64,000 nt of DNA from Magnetococcales bacterium. GTDB taxonomy: Bacteria > Pseudomonadota > Magnetococcia > Magnetococcales > Magnetaquicoccaceae. The notes under the pieces were generated by a model. That model was not told the origin of the DNA, did not search any database, and was given only the letters and a program-made list of their open reading frames with translations. Below, piece by piece: positions 32,668 through 40,836 of the stretch. How positions within the stretch are numbered: the stretch's first letter is position 1; the number at the start of each line of letters is the position of its first letter. Position numbers and translations under genes: made by a program. The stretch is from contig JAANAU010000003.1 in assembly GCA_011089965.1 (NCBI GenBank), positions 1-64,000 of the forward strand. Reading direction: 5' to 3'.

Positions 32668-33638
32668 CGGTTCTCCTCCTCCTCGTCGCTGGTCAGTGCT
32701 CGGCCTGTCAGGGTGATATACAGATCTTCCAGCGTTGGTTGTTTGATGGCCAGGGTTTGAATCCGTGCGCGCTGGGCCTGGAGGAGATCGGCCATCAGCG
32801 TGGGCAGTTGGGTGCCCTGAATGCGCAATTCATGGTTGTGAATCTGCCAGGAGAGTTCGGGCCGGTTGGTCAAGGTGTGGGCGATGGCAGCGGGATCGTC
32901 GGCCTGGATGACCAGGATTTCGTTTCCCAGCCGGGCAGTGAGTCTGGAGGGTGCATCCATGGCCAACAGTTGGCCCTGTCTGAGAATTCCCACCAGATCG
33001 GCCTGTTCGGCTTCGGCAAAGATGTGACTGGTCATCAGGATGGTGACATTGCGTTTTTTTTGCAGACGGCGCAGCGTGGACATGAAGGCCATTCTGCCAC
33101 CGGGATCCAGTCCGGCAGTGGGTTCGTCCAGCAGCAACAATTGGGGTTCGTGCAGCAACACTTTGACCAGTTCCGCCTGGCGGGCCAGACCTCCGGAGAG
33201 CGTGCCCACCCGGGTATGGAGTCGGGTTTGCAGATCGCTCCAGGCAAGGGCAGCATCCAGGCGTGGTTGAAACTGGTGAGACGGGATGGCGTGCAACCCG
33301 GCATGGATTTGAAAATTCTCCAGTACGGTCAGATGTTTGTCCAGTGCCGGTCGCTGGAAGATCACCCCCATTTGCCGGCGTACCCGATTGGGTACGGCCA
33401 ACAGATCCTGGCCATGGATGGACACGGTGCCAAGACCGGGTCTGGTCAGGCCGGACAGGATTTTGAACAGGGTGGATTTGCCGCTGCCATTGGGTCCGGT
33501 CAGAACGAAAAAGGCACCGGTCGGAATGTTCAGATTCACCCCATCCAAGGCCAGACGTGGCGCTTCGTGGCGTGTGCCAGGATAGACATGATGCAACCGG
33601 GAGATATGTACTGCTGGTACCTGGGAGAAGTCATCCAT
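32664..33638 (-). CDS. ABC transporter ATP-binding protein
   Basis: 324 residues. Walker A is TGPNGSGKST, Q-loop VIFQRPALDKHLTV, the signature LSGGLARQAELVKVLL, Walker B LLLLDEPTAGLDPGG, and the H-switch MTSHIFAEAEQADLVG. A 90-residue C-terminal extension (DAPSRLTARLGNEILVIQAD onward) is typical of export ATPases of the DrrA/CcmA group. It overlaps the oxidase-like gene by eight bases and the permease by four. Confidence 0.95.
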   Translation of the reverse strand: MDDFSQVPAVHISRLHHVYPGTRHEAPRLALDGVNLNIPTGAFFVLTGPNGSGKSTLFKILSGLTRPGLGTVSIHGQDLLAVPNRVRRQMGVIFQRPALDKHLTVLENFQIHAGLHAIPSHQFQPRLDAALAWSDLQTRLHTRVGTLSGGLARQAELVKVLLHEPQLLLLDEPTAGLDPGGRMAFMSTLRRLQKKRNVTILMTSHIFAEAEQADLVGILRQGQLLAMDAPSRLTARLGNEILVIQADDPAAIAHTLTNRPELSWQIHNHELRIQGTQLPTLMADLLQAQRARIQTLAIKQPTLEDLYITLTGRALTSDEEEENR

Positions 33639-34797
33639 GACTGTGTTGACCGAGGTTGCGGTCGGAAAAGATCCAAACCATGGCAGAGATCATCAGGACA
33701 ACCCCTCCCGACTGCCAGAGGGCTGTCGAGGTTGTGAACAGGCTGGTGGCCAACAGCACCACCGCCAGCATATGGAGCAGCCATCCACGATTGCCTGGAA
33801 TGGCATCCGGACGCAGGGCAGACATGGTGCCCAGCAGTTGACTCAAGGTCCAACCCGGCAGAATCAGCACCCCGAACAGCAGCGGCCAACGGTCATCCGG
33901 CCAGAGTGGCCAGAGCAGCCAGGTCAACAGGGCCAACACTCCGAACAGATCCGCACTCCACCAGTAGCGATGGTGGTGCCAGCTCTCAAGGTGTCGGGCG
34001 TGAAGAGTCCAGATTCCCCAGGAGAGCATGCCCGGTACTGCTGCCAGTCGTACCCAAAGCGGTTGGTCCGGAAACTGGAACAGCGTGACCGGAACAAGGA
34101 TCCAGGTGATGAGCAGTCCCGCAAACCAACCGGAGGCGGGTGCGTTGCGGCTGGCAGTATTGCCGGTGATGCGCATGACCCACAAGATGACTCCTGCCCA
34201 GCCAAAGATGCCCCAGGTCAGATGGGTGCCCAACAAAGCCAGACGATCATGGGCGAGAAAACCATGTGCATACTCACCCAGAAACATGGCACCCAGGAGA
34301 AACACCCCGGTCAGAGAGAGGGTGGCGAGTGTCAACAGGGCCATGATGCCATCGCGACGGCGGCTTCTCCAGAGCAGCAGGGCCATTTGTACCACAAATA
34401 TGGGAATGGCGACGCCAACACCGGCAGAGGCCGAAAGCAGAAACCAACGATGTATGTCCGTGCCGATTCCCAGAAATACCGACCAGGCTCCGACCAGCAG
34501 ACTCCATACGATCCAGGAGTGCAGTGCAGGTTTTGGCCAGCCACTTCCGGCCCACTCCGGCAGATGCCGGATGGCCAATCCTGTCAAGGACAAGGTCAAC
34601 ACCCCCAGAACATACAGATGGACCGTAGCCACGACCATTGGATTGAGAAAATGCTTTGGGAAGTCGCTCTCCATGAGGGCGATGGCACCACCGGTCAGAG
34701 CCAGATTGATGGCAGTAAAAGGAATGAATCCAGTAGGTTGAATGCATGCAACCTGCGCCACAATCTGTTTTTTTCCTTTGAATGTGTGAAATGACAT
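33631..34797 (-). CDS. oxidase subunit I/NnrS-like polytopic membrane protein
   Basis: 388 residues with about 10-12 hydrophobic helices. The segment FLNPMVVATVHLYVLGVLTL, with H60 and H78 (LAIRHLPEW), resembles the short oxidase-I-like/NnrS-like proteins that start NP-x-VxxxHLxxLGxxT. Later His-containing helices include GTDIHRWFL, LGTHLTWGIFGWAG and LESWHHHRYWWS. It has no recognisable CuB set, so it is not a terminal oxidase by itself. NnrS-like proteins are heme/copper membrane proteins tied to NO metabolism. The gene is divergent from the CuA oxidase operon and first in the ABC-chrA-MFS chain. Confidence 0.7.
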   Translation of the reverse strand: MSFHTFKGKKQIVAQVACIQPTGFIPFTAINLALTGGAIALMESDFPKHFLNPMVVATVHLYVLGVLTLSLTGLAIRHLPEWAGSGWPKPALHSWIVWSLLVGAWSVFLGIGTDIHRWFLLSASAGVGVAIPIFVVQMALLLWRSRRRDGIMALLTLATLSLTGVFLLGAMFLGEYAHGFLAHDRLALLGTHLTWGIFGWAGVILWVMRITGNTASRNAPASGWFAGLLITWILVPVTLFQFPDQPLWVRLAAVPGMLSWGIWTLHARHLESWHHHRYWWSADLFGVLALLTWLLWPLWPDDRWPLLFGVLILPGWTLSQLLGTMSALRPDAIPGNRGWLLHMLAVVLLATSLFTTSTALWQSGGVVLMISAMVWIFSDRNLGQHSHG

Positions 34798-35065
34798 GTT
34801 ATAGAAGACTCACATCGTCCGGGGGGTGGAATTTTTACCGTTCTCAGTCTCGCAAACTGCGTATACGTGCGTCAAGGCACGAGCCTTCCCGGATCGGTTC
34901 CTGATCGTGAATGAATTTTTTTGATCTTTCTTGATACAGGTCAAGGTGGTGGTCAGGCGGTTCCATTAAAATATGGTGTTAATGTGCAGTTACGATTGCT
35001 GGTCACTCCGGTAACGTTGAAGATAAAACCTCTTTATAAACCTTTCCAAAGCGAGGGAAACAACC
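34798..35065 (+). promoter_or_regulatory. divergent regulatory region of the CuA oxidase operon
   Basis: 268 bases between divergent genes. The FNR-type site and -10 box are listed separately. GAGGGAAACAACC at the right end is the ribosome site of the 56-aa gene. No ORF is supported. Confidence 0.6.
34931..34972 (+). promoter_or_regulatory. FNR/Dnr-type box and -10 element (class II promoter)
   Basis: TTGATACAGGTCAA at 34931-34944 matches the FNR/ANR/DNR consensus TTGAT-N4-ATCAA at 9 of 10 positions. TAAAAT at 34967-34972 is a fair -10 box, centred 32 bases from the box centre, the spacing expected for an activator bound at -41.5. The operon would then be induced by low oxygen or, with a Dnr-type regulator, by nitric oxide. 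Confidence 0.7.
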
Positions 35066-35236
35066 ATGCAAAGAAACGACAATCAAAGTGCCACTCAAGG
35101 AGATGAGCCGATTCCTCCCATGCAACAGTTGCTGGACAACCCGTTTATGCTGGTGTTCATCGGTGTGTTGTTTCCCACAGTTTTCTATATCTTGTGGGGG
35201 ATCATGGAGATCATCTCAATCCCCGCGGTTAAATAA
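35066..35236 (+). CDS. 56-aa single-helix subunit before coxB
   Basis: MQRNDNQSATQGDEPIPPMQ is followed by one hydrophobic helix (PFMLVFIGVLFPTVFYILWG) and IMEIISIPAVK. GAGGGAAAC precedes the ATG. Its place just before the CuA subunit gene and its one-helix size recall the small subunits (IIa/CbaD type) of B-family oxidases. No sequence match to a named family can be claimed. Confidence 0.75.
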   Translation: MQRNDNQSATQGDEPIPPMQQLLDNPFMLVFIGVLFPTVFYILWGIMEIISIPAVK

Positions 35237-35295
35237 AATTTAACAACAAAAAAAGGAACTTCTATGCACAACACACAAAGAAGGAGGGCAACCGT

Positions 35296-35832
35296 ATGAG
35301 CATTCTGCCTCCCTCGCAGAAAATCTGGTGGAAAGAGCCGATTCATGGCATTGAGATCACCTGGATCATCATTGCCCTGATCTGGTGTCTGGTGCTGTTT
35401 GCGTGGATGCCGTACTGGCACATCTACGGCAAACAGAACCTCTCGAACGAATCCTACAAGACCCCGCCCGAAGTGTTCGAGGCCAAAGCCAATGCCATGG
35501 CCAAGGCCCACACCGTGCGTACCGAGCCGAAATCCAACATCCCGGTGGTGAAACCCCCGGCTGGCAGCGATGTCTATATGTTGGGCCGTCTGTGGCAGTG
35601 GTGGCCGATCCTGGAGTTGGAAAAGAACAAGACCTATCGTCTGCATCTCTCCTCGCTGGATTGGCAGCATGGCTTCTCGCTTCAACCCACCAACATCAAT
35701 CTGCAAATCCTTCCAGGATACGAGACGGTGGTGACCATTACCCCAGACCAATCCGGTGAGTTCGCCATTGTCTGCAATGAATATTGCGGCGTTGGCCATC
35801 ACACCATGTTGGGCAAGATCTTTGTGAAATAG
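35296..35832 (+). CDS. coxB: CuA-containing cytochrome oxidase-type subunit II
   Basis: 178 residues. One N-terminal helix (ITWIIIALIWCLVLFAWMPY) anchors a periplasmic cupredoxin domain. CuA ligands are complete: His in DWQHGF, then CNEYCGVGHHTM (Cys-x3-Cys-x3-His-x2-Met, with the Glu). The single helix and short length place it with B-family (ba3-like) subunit II proteins. It takes electrons from a c-type cytochrome or cupredoxin and passes them to subunit I. AAGGAGGG lies eight bases before the ATG. Confidence 0.95.
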   Translation: MSILPPSQKIWWKEPIHGIEITWIIIALIWCLVLFAWMPYWHIYGKQNLSNESYKTPPEVFEAKANAMAKAHTVRTEPKSNIPVVKPPAGSDVYMLGRLWQWWPILELEKNKTYRLHLSSLDWQHGFSLQPTNINLQILPGYETVVTITPDQSGEFAIVCNEYCGVGHHTMLGKIFVK

Positions 35833-35845
35833 GGAGTCATCACAC

Positions 35846-37570
35846 ATGGCCATGTTTCGTCAATGCCCGGATTCGGGACTCTTCTTTCATAAATCCGCCG
35901 AATCCCTCATGAAGGCGCACGCCGTGCTTGGCGTGGTCTACCTTCTGATCGGCGGTGTGCTGGGTCTGCTCGTTGCCCTGACCCGTATGCCCTCTCTGCA
36001 TGTTCTGAATGCCGAGGATTTCTATCTGGCCCTCTCCATCCATGGAACGGCCATCCTGATCTTCTGGATCATCTTCTTTGAAATGGCGGTGCTTTACTTT
36101 GCCGCATCCACCCTGCTGCGCTGCCGTCCAGCCACCCCGGGGATCGGTTGGATCGGGTTTCTGCTCATGGTGATCGGTTCCACGCTGGTGATGGTGGCCT
36201 TTTTCCGTGGCAACTCCAGCGTCATGTTCACCTCCTATGTCCCGATGCCGGCAGAACCGATCTTCTATCTGGGTCTGATTCTGTTTGCCGTGGGGGCATT
36301 GATCGGCTGCTTCATCTTCCTGGGCACGCTGGTCATCGCCAAGAAGGAAAACACCTATGACGGCTCCATCCCGCTGGTGACCTTTGGTGCCTTGACGGCC
36401 ACCGTCATCGCCATCTTCACCATCGCTTCGGGTGCCGTGATCCTCATCCCGACTTTGTTGTGGTCGCTGGGCTTCATCAACCACATCGATCCTCTGATGT
36501 ACCGCACCATCTGGTGGGCCTTGGGTCACTCCTCCCAGCAGATCAACGTCTCTGCCCATGTGGCCATCTGGTATGCCATTGCCGCCATCATCTTCGGCGC
36601 CAAGCCCATGTCGGAAAAGGTCAGCCGTACCGCCTTCCTGCTCTATATCCTCTTCCTGCAACTGGCCAGTGCCCATCACATCCTGGCCGATCCGGGCGTC
36701 AGCTCTACCTGGAAAGTGTTCAACACCAGCTATGCCATGTATCTGGCCGTGCTCGCCAGCATGATCCATGGTCTGACCGTGCCAGGCTGCATCGAAATCG
36801 CACAACGCAAGAAAGGCTTCAACAACGGCCTGTTTGAGTGGCTGCAAAAAGCACCGTGGGCCAATCCGGTCTTCTCCGGCATGTTCATCTCCCTGATCAT
36901 CTTCGGCTTCATCGGCGGTATCACGGGCGTGGTCATGGGAACCGAGCAGATCAACCTGATCATCCACAACACCATCTTCGTGCCTGGTCACTTCCACGCC
37001 ACTGTGGCTGTGGGTACGACCCTCGCCTTCATGGCCATCACCTACTTCCTGATTCCGGTTCTGTTCCGTCGTCAACTGATCTGGCCGAATGCCTGCAAAT
37101 GGCAACCCTACATCTTCGGCGGCGGCATGCTGATCCTGTCTCTGTTGCTGTTGGGTGCCGGAACCCTGGGTGTGCCGCGTCGTCACTGGGATATCAACTT
37201 CTCGGATGCCGCGCTGCAATTCCAGTATGCCGGTACGGCCATCACCATGATGGGTATTGCCGGTCTGGGTGGTCTGATGGCTGCGGTGGGTGGTGCCATG
37301 TTCTGCCTGATCGCCGTTGGCTCACTGGTCTTCGGCAAGCGTCTGGATCCGGGTGCCAGCCTGTTCAGCAGTTTTGGCTTCCCCATGGCCGCCTCCTGCT
37401 ACAACATCGAGCGTCCTGGCAAGCTGGAGTTGGCCCCCATCGAGCAGACCGGAGACAGCGGTGTCCAGGCCAAAGGTACTTTTGTCCTGGCCCTGGTCTT
37501 CCTGGCCTCCTTCGTGGTCTACTTCTTCATCAATGCCAAGTATCTGTCCTCCATCTGGCCGATGGGCTGA
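35846..37570 (+). CDS. heme-copper oxidase-superfamily subunit I lacking the cross-link Tyr
   Basis: 574 residues, about 13 helices. Metal ligands are intact: H66 (SIHGTAILIFW), CuB H228, H277/H278 (ASAHHILAD), and H382/H384 (GHFHATV). But where oxidases have HPEVY, this protein reads GHSSQQ (H228 to Q232), so the His-Tyr cross-link residue is replaced by Gln. O2-reducing A and B families need that Tyr; CuA-type NO reductases of this superfamily lack it. The operon also has a B-type subunit II, ctaB and SCO. I therefore keep both calls open: atypical B-type oxidase or CuA nitric oxide reductase. Calling it coxA would be premature. Confidence 0.88.
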   Translation: MAMFRQCPDSGLFFHKSAESLMKAHAVLGVVYLLIGGVLGLLVALTRMPSLHVLNAEDFYLALSIHGTAILIFWIIFFEMAVLYFAASTLLRCRPATPGIGWIGFLLMVIGSTLVMVAFFRGNSSVMFTSYVPMPAEPIFYLGLILFAVGALIGCFIFLGTLVIAKKENTYDGSIPLVTFGALTATVIAIFTIASGAVILIPTLLWSLGFINHIDPLMYRTIWWALGHSSQQINVSAHVAIWYAIAAIIFGAKPMSEKVSRTAFLLYILFLQLASAHHILADPGVSSTWKVFNTSYAMYLAVLASMIHGLTVPGCIEIAQRKKGFNNGLFEWLQKAPWANPVFSGMFISLIIFGFIGGITGVVMGTEQINLIIHNTIFVPGHFHATVAVGTTLAFMAITYFLIPVLFRRQLIWPNACKWQPYIFGGGMLILSLLLLGAGTLGVPRRHWDINFSDAALQFQYAGTAITMMGIAGLGGLMAAVGGAMFCLIAVGSLVFGKRLDPGASLFSSFGFPMAASCYNIERPGKLELAPIEQTGDSGVQAKGTFVLALVFLASFVVYFFINAKYLSSIWPMG

Positions 37571-37582
37571 TACGGATCACCT

Positions 37583-37608
37583 CCGGGATGGGCTTCGGCC
37601 CATCCCGG
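37583..37608 (+). terminator. stable UUCG hairpin between subunit I and ctaB
   Basis: CCGGGATGGGC-TTCG-GCCCATCCCGG, an 11-bp perfect stem with a TTCG tetraloop, 13 bases past the subunit I stop. No T run follows, so it may act as an mRNA-stabilising or attenuating hairpin that lowers ctaB expression, more than as a full terminator. Confidence 0.7.
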
Positions 37609-37673
37609 CCTGCCTGACATTCCATTGTTCGTTCGATTGCTAAATTTTTTATAGTATCGGGAAGTTGCACGCC

Positions 37674-38582
37674 ATGTCCATCGTCGCTTCGCTCAAGCAG
37701 GTTCTGATTTTGTTCAAATTGCGCATCGGCGTGGCCATGGCCTTGACTGCCGGTGCCGGTATCGTGGCCATGCCAGGCCAGGCACCTGCCGTGGAGCAGA
37801 TCGTTTTGTTGATCGTGGCAGTCCTGCTCTCTGCCGGGGCGGCGGGTGGTCTCAATCATTATCACGATTACGATATCGATGCCCGTATGGGACGGACCCG
37901 CAACCGTCCGTTCGTGACCAATGCCTTGCCGCGTTCCCCATGGTGGCTGGTGTTTTTTGCCTTGCTGGTGGTGGTTCCGGTCGGTCTGGTGTGGCATTAT
38001 ATCAATCCGACTGCGGCCATTCATGTCTTCATGGGTGCCTTTTTTTATGGAGTGGTTTATACCATCTGGTTGAAACGGCGCACCTGGATGAACATCGTCA
38101 TCGGTGGACTGGCCGGGAGCTTTGCCATTCTCTCCGGTACGGCCATTCAATATCCGGAACCCACCCCCCTGGCCATGGCTCTGGCTTTCATTCTTTTCCT
38201 CTGGACGCCGCCCCACTTCTGGAGCCTGGCGATTGCCCTGAAAAATGATTATGTGGCTGCCGATGTCCCGATGCTGCCGGTGATCGCGGGTGAGGAGAAG
38301 GCAGCCCGCGTGGTCTTCTTCAATACCGCCCTTCTGGCCCTGGCCACCCTGTTGCCCGCCTTTTTCGGCCTGGGATGGGTCTATCTGGTGGGCGCATTGA
38401 CCGGCAGTGGCTATTTTCTGGCCAAAAGCCTGCTGTTGGTGCGCAACCCCACCACGGATCAGGCCATGGTCAACTTCAGAGCCTCCCTGATTCAACTCGT
38501 GCTCTTCTTGACAGCCCTGTATGTTGAAGGTAGCTTCATGCAGATGTCGGCTGCCAATTCCACAGTCGTGGCCTTGTTGTAG
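37674..38582 (+). CDS. ctaB: protoheme IX farnesyltransferase (heme O synthase)
   Basis: 302 residues from ATG 37674 with GGGAAG upstream; a TTG at 37665 is also in frame. The UbiA-type Asp motif is NHYHDYDIDARMGRTRNRP, the second loop LWTPPHFWSLAIALKNDY with DVPMLPVIAGEE. Eight or nine helices are present. It farnesylates heme b to heme o, which supplies the oxidase encoded upstream with heme o or a. No ctaA is seen. Confidence 0.95.
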   Translation: MSIVASLKQVLILFKLRIGVAMALTAGAGIVAMPGQAPAVEQIVLLIVAVLLSAGAAGGLNHYHDYDIDARMGRTRNRPFVTNALPRSPWWLVFFALLVVVPVGLVWHYINPTAAIHVFMGAFFYGVVYTIWLKRRTWMNIVIGGLAGSFAILSGTAIQYPEPTPLAMALAFILFLWTPPHFWSLAIALKNDYVAADVPMLPVIAGEEKAARVVFFNTALLALATLLPAFFGLGWVYLVGALTGSGYFLAKSLLLVRNPTTDQAMVNFRASLIQLVLFLTALYVEGSFMQMSAANSTVVALL

Positions 38583-38608
38583 CTTCTTTTCCACTATTTC
38601 TGGCTTTT

Positions 38609-39478
38609 TTGCGAGTGGACGTGCCTCGGAACCAATCGTTGCCGCTACACACGGTGCGTGCCTTGTTGATGGGCATGCTTATGGTCTGGATGGTCGCTCC
38701 TCTGCATGCGGCACCTCCGGTGGGAAAAGGGCGCGATCCGGTTTTTGATGCGCGTCAGGCCGTGGAGAACAGTCAGGCCTCCATAGGCCGTACCCTGGAT
38801 GCCTACACCTTGACCAAACCCTCTGGTGAGCGGGTGGAACTGTCAAGCTTTCTGGGCAAACCTCTGATCATCAGCCTCATCTATACCAGTTGCTATCAGA
38901 CCTGTTCGATTGCCACCCGTTTTCTCGCCTCGGTCGTGGACAAGGCGCGGGAAGCCTTCGGCGACCAAAGTTTTCATGTGGTCAGTATCGGTTTTGATAC
39001 CCGTTTTGACTCCCCAAAAGCCATGGAACGCTTTGCGCGTCAGCAGGGGATCGACTCCCAACCCAACTGGAGCGTGCTGAGTGCCTCTCCCGAGACCCTG
39101 AACCGTCTGGTCCAGCAGTTGGGATTCATCTATCAACCCTCACCCAAGGGGTTTGATCATCTGGTGCAGGCCACGGTGGTGGATGCCAAGGGGGTGGTGT
39201 ATCGTCAGGTGTATGGCGAATCCTTTCAGACCCAACTGCTGACCGAGCCTCTGCGTACCTTGATTCTTGGCACCCCCCCTTCGGATAACGAAACTCCGGT
39301 GGACGAGTTGATGCGTCGGGTCCGTTTTTTCTGTACCACCTATGACCCGAATACCGATGCCTATCGTTTCGATTATTCATTGTTTGTTGGCATGTTTTGT
39401 GGCGGAACCGTAATTCTTGGGATTCTTTATTGGATCCTGCGCGAATGGTGGCGAGGCCGCAAACTGCGTCGTGGCTGA
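38609..39478 (+). CDS. SCO1/SenC-type copper chaperone with C-terminal anchor
   Basis: 289 residues if the TTG at 38609 is used; GTG starts at 38615 and 38621 are alternatives and I cannot decide. A signal-like segment (RALLMGMLMVWMVAPLHAAP) leads to a thioredoxin-fold SCO domain: YTSCYQTCSIA (CxxxC) and the copper His in GFDHLVQATVVDA. A C-terminal helix (YSLFVGMFCGGTVILGILYWI) anchors it in the membrane. SCO proteins assemble CuA in subunit II, matching the operon. Confidence 0.93.
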   Translation: MRVDVPRNQSLPLHTVRALLMGMLMVWMVAPLHAAPPVGKGRDPVFDARQAVENSQASIGRTLDAYTLTKPSGERVELSSFLGKPLIISLIYTSCYQTCSIATRFLASVVDKAREAFGDQSFHVVSIGFDTRFDSPKAMERFARQQGIDSQPNWSVLSASPETLNRLVQQLGFIYQPSPKGFDHLVQATVVDAKGVVYRQVYGESFQTQLLTEPLRTLILGTPPSDNETPVDELMRRVRFFCTTYDPNTDAYRFDYSLFVGMFCGGTVILGILYWILREWWRGRKLRRG

Positions 39479-39604
39479 CAAGGTTCATCTGGACCCTTTG
39501 ACACTTTCATTGTAACTCCTTGACAATTCGGATGAACAGTGCTTGGCAGGGAATATGCTATTTACTGGCATAGAAGAGTAACCTTTGCCATCACGGAGTT
39601 CATT

Positions 39605-39793
39605 ATGGAGACCTTGAGAATCATTTCCAAGAAAAACGATTACGAAATTTACGATACCATCGAAAAGATGACTGTCGTTAAAGGAATAGAGACCTATCAA
39701 ACCGCTTTGATCCTGCAAAGAAAGTTAATGAAACTCAAACAGGATGCTGCGGCTTACTCCGTGCGACCGATTCATCATCGCAGCGGGCGTTGA
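39605..39793 (+). CDS. small hypothetical protein, 62 aa
   Basis: The ATG at 39605 follows CACGGAGTTCATT. The product, METLRIISKKNDYEIYDTIE then KMTVVKGIETYQTALILQRK, is helical and basic at the C-terminus, with no membrane segment. I do not recognise it. It lies alone between the SCO gene and the uracil-DNA glycosylase gene. Confidence 0.55.
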   Translation: METLRIISKKNDYEIYDTIEKMTVVKGIETYQTALILQRKLMKLKQDAAAYSVRPIHHRSGR

Positions 39794-39833
39794 GGTGTTC
39801 TGGAACGGCCTGACTCTGGGCCTGTGAGCGGAC

Positions 39834-40670
39834 ATGGTGACCATGGAGTTGGGATCAGCCTTGCTGGCCACCCTGCGCTACTGGCGGGAGTGTGGCATAG
39901 ATCGGCTCTCCGGAGAGGATTATGGTTGGGGTGGTGCCAACCCATTCATCCGGATGCCTGCCAGGCAATACCCCAGTCAGCGGGTGTTGTCATCTCCCCC
40001 GGTTGTGCAGGTTCCCCAAACACCGTCTGAACCCACTGTTGCTGTCGAGCCGCCTCCGGTTGTCTCTCTGGACCGTTTGTTGACCCCGGTTGTGCCTCTG
40101 TCCGAACGTGCGCCATTGTTTCAGCAATGGTCTGACCAGGTGGCGCAGTGTCGGGCCTGTCCCCTCTCGGTGACGCGCCAACAGACCGTTTATGGCTCAG
40201 GAGCCAAGGATGCCACAGCGGTCTGGATTGCCGATGCCCCCAGTGCCCTGGATGAACAGACCCGCCAACCTTTGGGCGGTGAAACCCGTGAACTGGTCAC
40301 CGGCATGATCCGGGCGGCGGGTTGGCAACGCGATCAGGTCTATGTCACCTATGTCGTCAAATGCCGCCCTCCAGGGGATCGGAATCCGAAAAGCGACGAG
40401 ATTCGTCTCTGTCAGACCTATTGGATCCAAGAGTTGGAGACCATTCGTCCCAGAATCATCGTGGCCCTGGGCAAGGTGGCGGTGGAGACCCTGTTGGGAC
40501 CGGTTGGACAACTGGCCACCATCCGGGGACAGCTCCATAGCTGGCGTGGCATTCCGGTCATCCCCCTTTATCATCCAGCCTACTGTTTGCGCACTCCCTT
40601 GGCCAAACGGGCGGTTTGGGAAGATCTGATCAAGCTGATCAAGTTCATGCATAATCAGGGATTTTGTTGA
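39834..40670 (+). CDS. family-4-like uracil-DNA glycosylase (iron-sulfur type)
   Basis: 278 residues. FeS cysteines: C106 and C109 (VAQCRACPL), then KCRPPGDRNPKSDE and RLCQTYW. The strand RPRIIVALGKVAVETLLG and the later PLYHPAYCLRTP are family motifs. The first active-site motif, usually GEAPG-x-DE-x-x-G-x-PF, is altered to ADAPSALDEQTRQPLGG, so substrate range or activity may differ. The first 90 residues are Pro/Val-rich and disordered. It removes uracil from DNA in base excision repair if active. Confidence 0.9.
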   Translation: MVTMELGSALLATLRYWRECGIDRLSGEDYGWGGANPFIRMPARQYPSQRVLSSPPVVQVPQTPSEPTVAVEPPPVVSLDRLLTPVVPLSERAPLFQQWSDQVAQCRACPLSVTRQQTVYGSGAKDATAVWIADAPSALDEQTRQPLGGETRELVTGMIRAAGWQRDQVYVTYVVKCRPPGDRNPKSDEIRLCQTYWIQELETIRPRIIVALGKVAVETLLGPVGQLATIRGQLHSWRGIPVIPLYHPAYCLRTPLAKRAVWEDLIKLIKFMHNQGFC

Positions 40671-40836
40671 TTCGTCCCTTGTCGGTTCACGGTATCCATC
40701 CAGCATTTTTTTGGCGTGGTTTGCAATTCTCCTTGATTCGGAAATTGATTTTAGGTTCCATGTTCCGGGTATGGGGGTTGCATGCGGTCACGCCCGGAAA
40801 CTTACTGACCTTCACCCAGTGGAAATCAAGACGCAC

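Noticed and set aside
35264-35299. 11-codon ORF just before the CuA subunit
   Set aside because: It overlaps the ribosome site and start of the subunit II gene and is too short to support.
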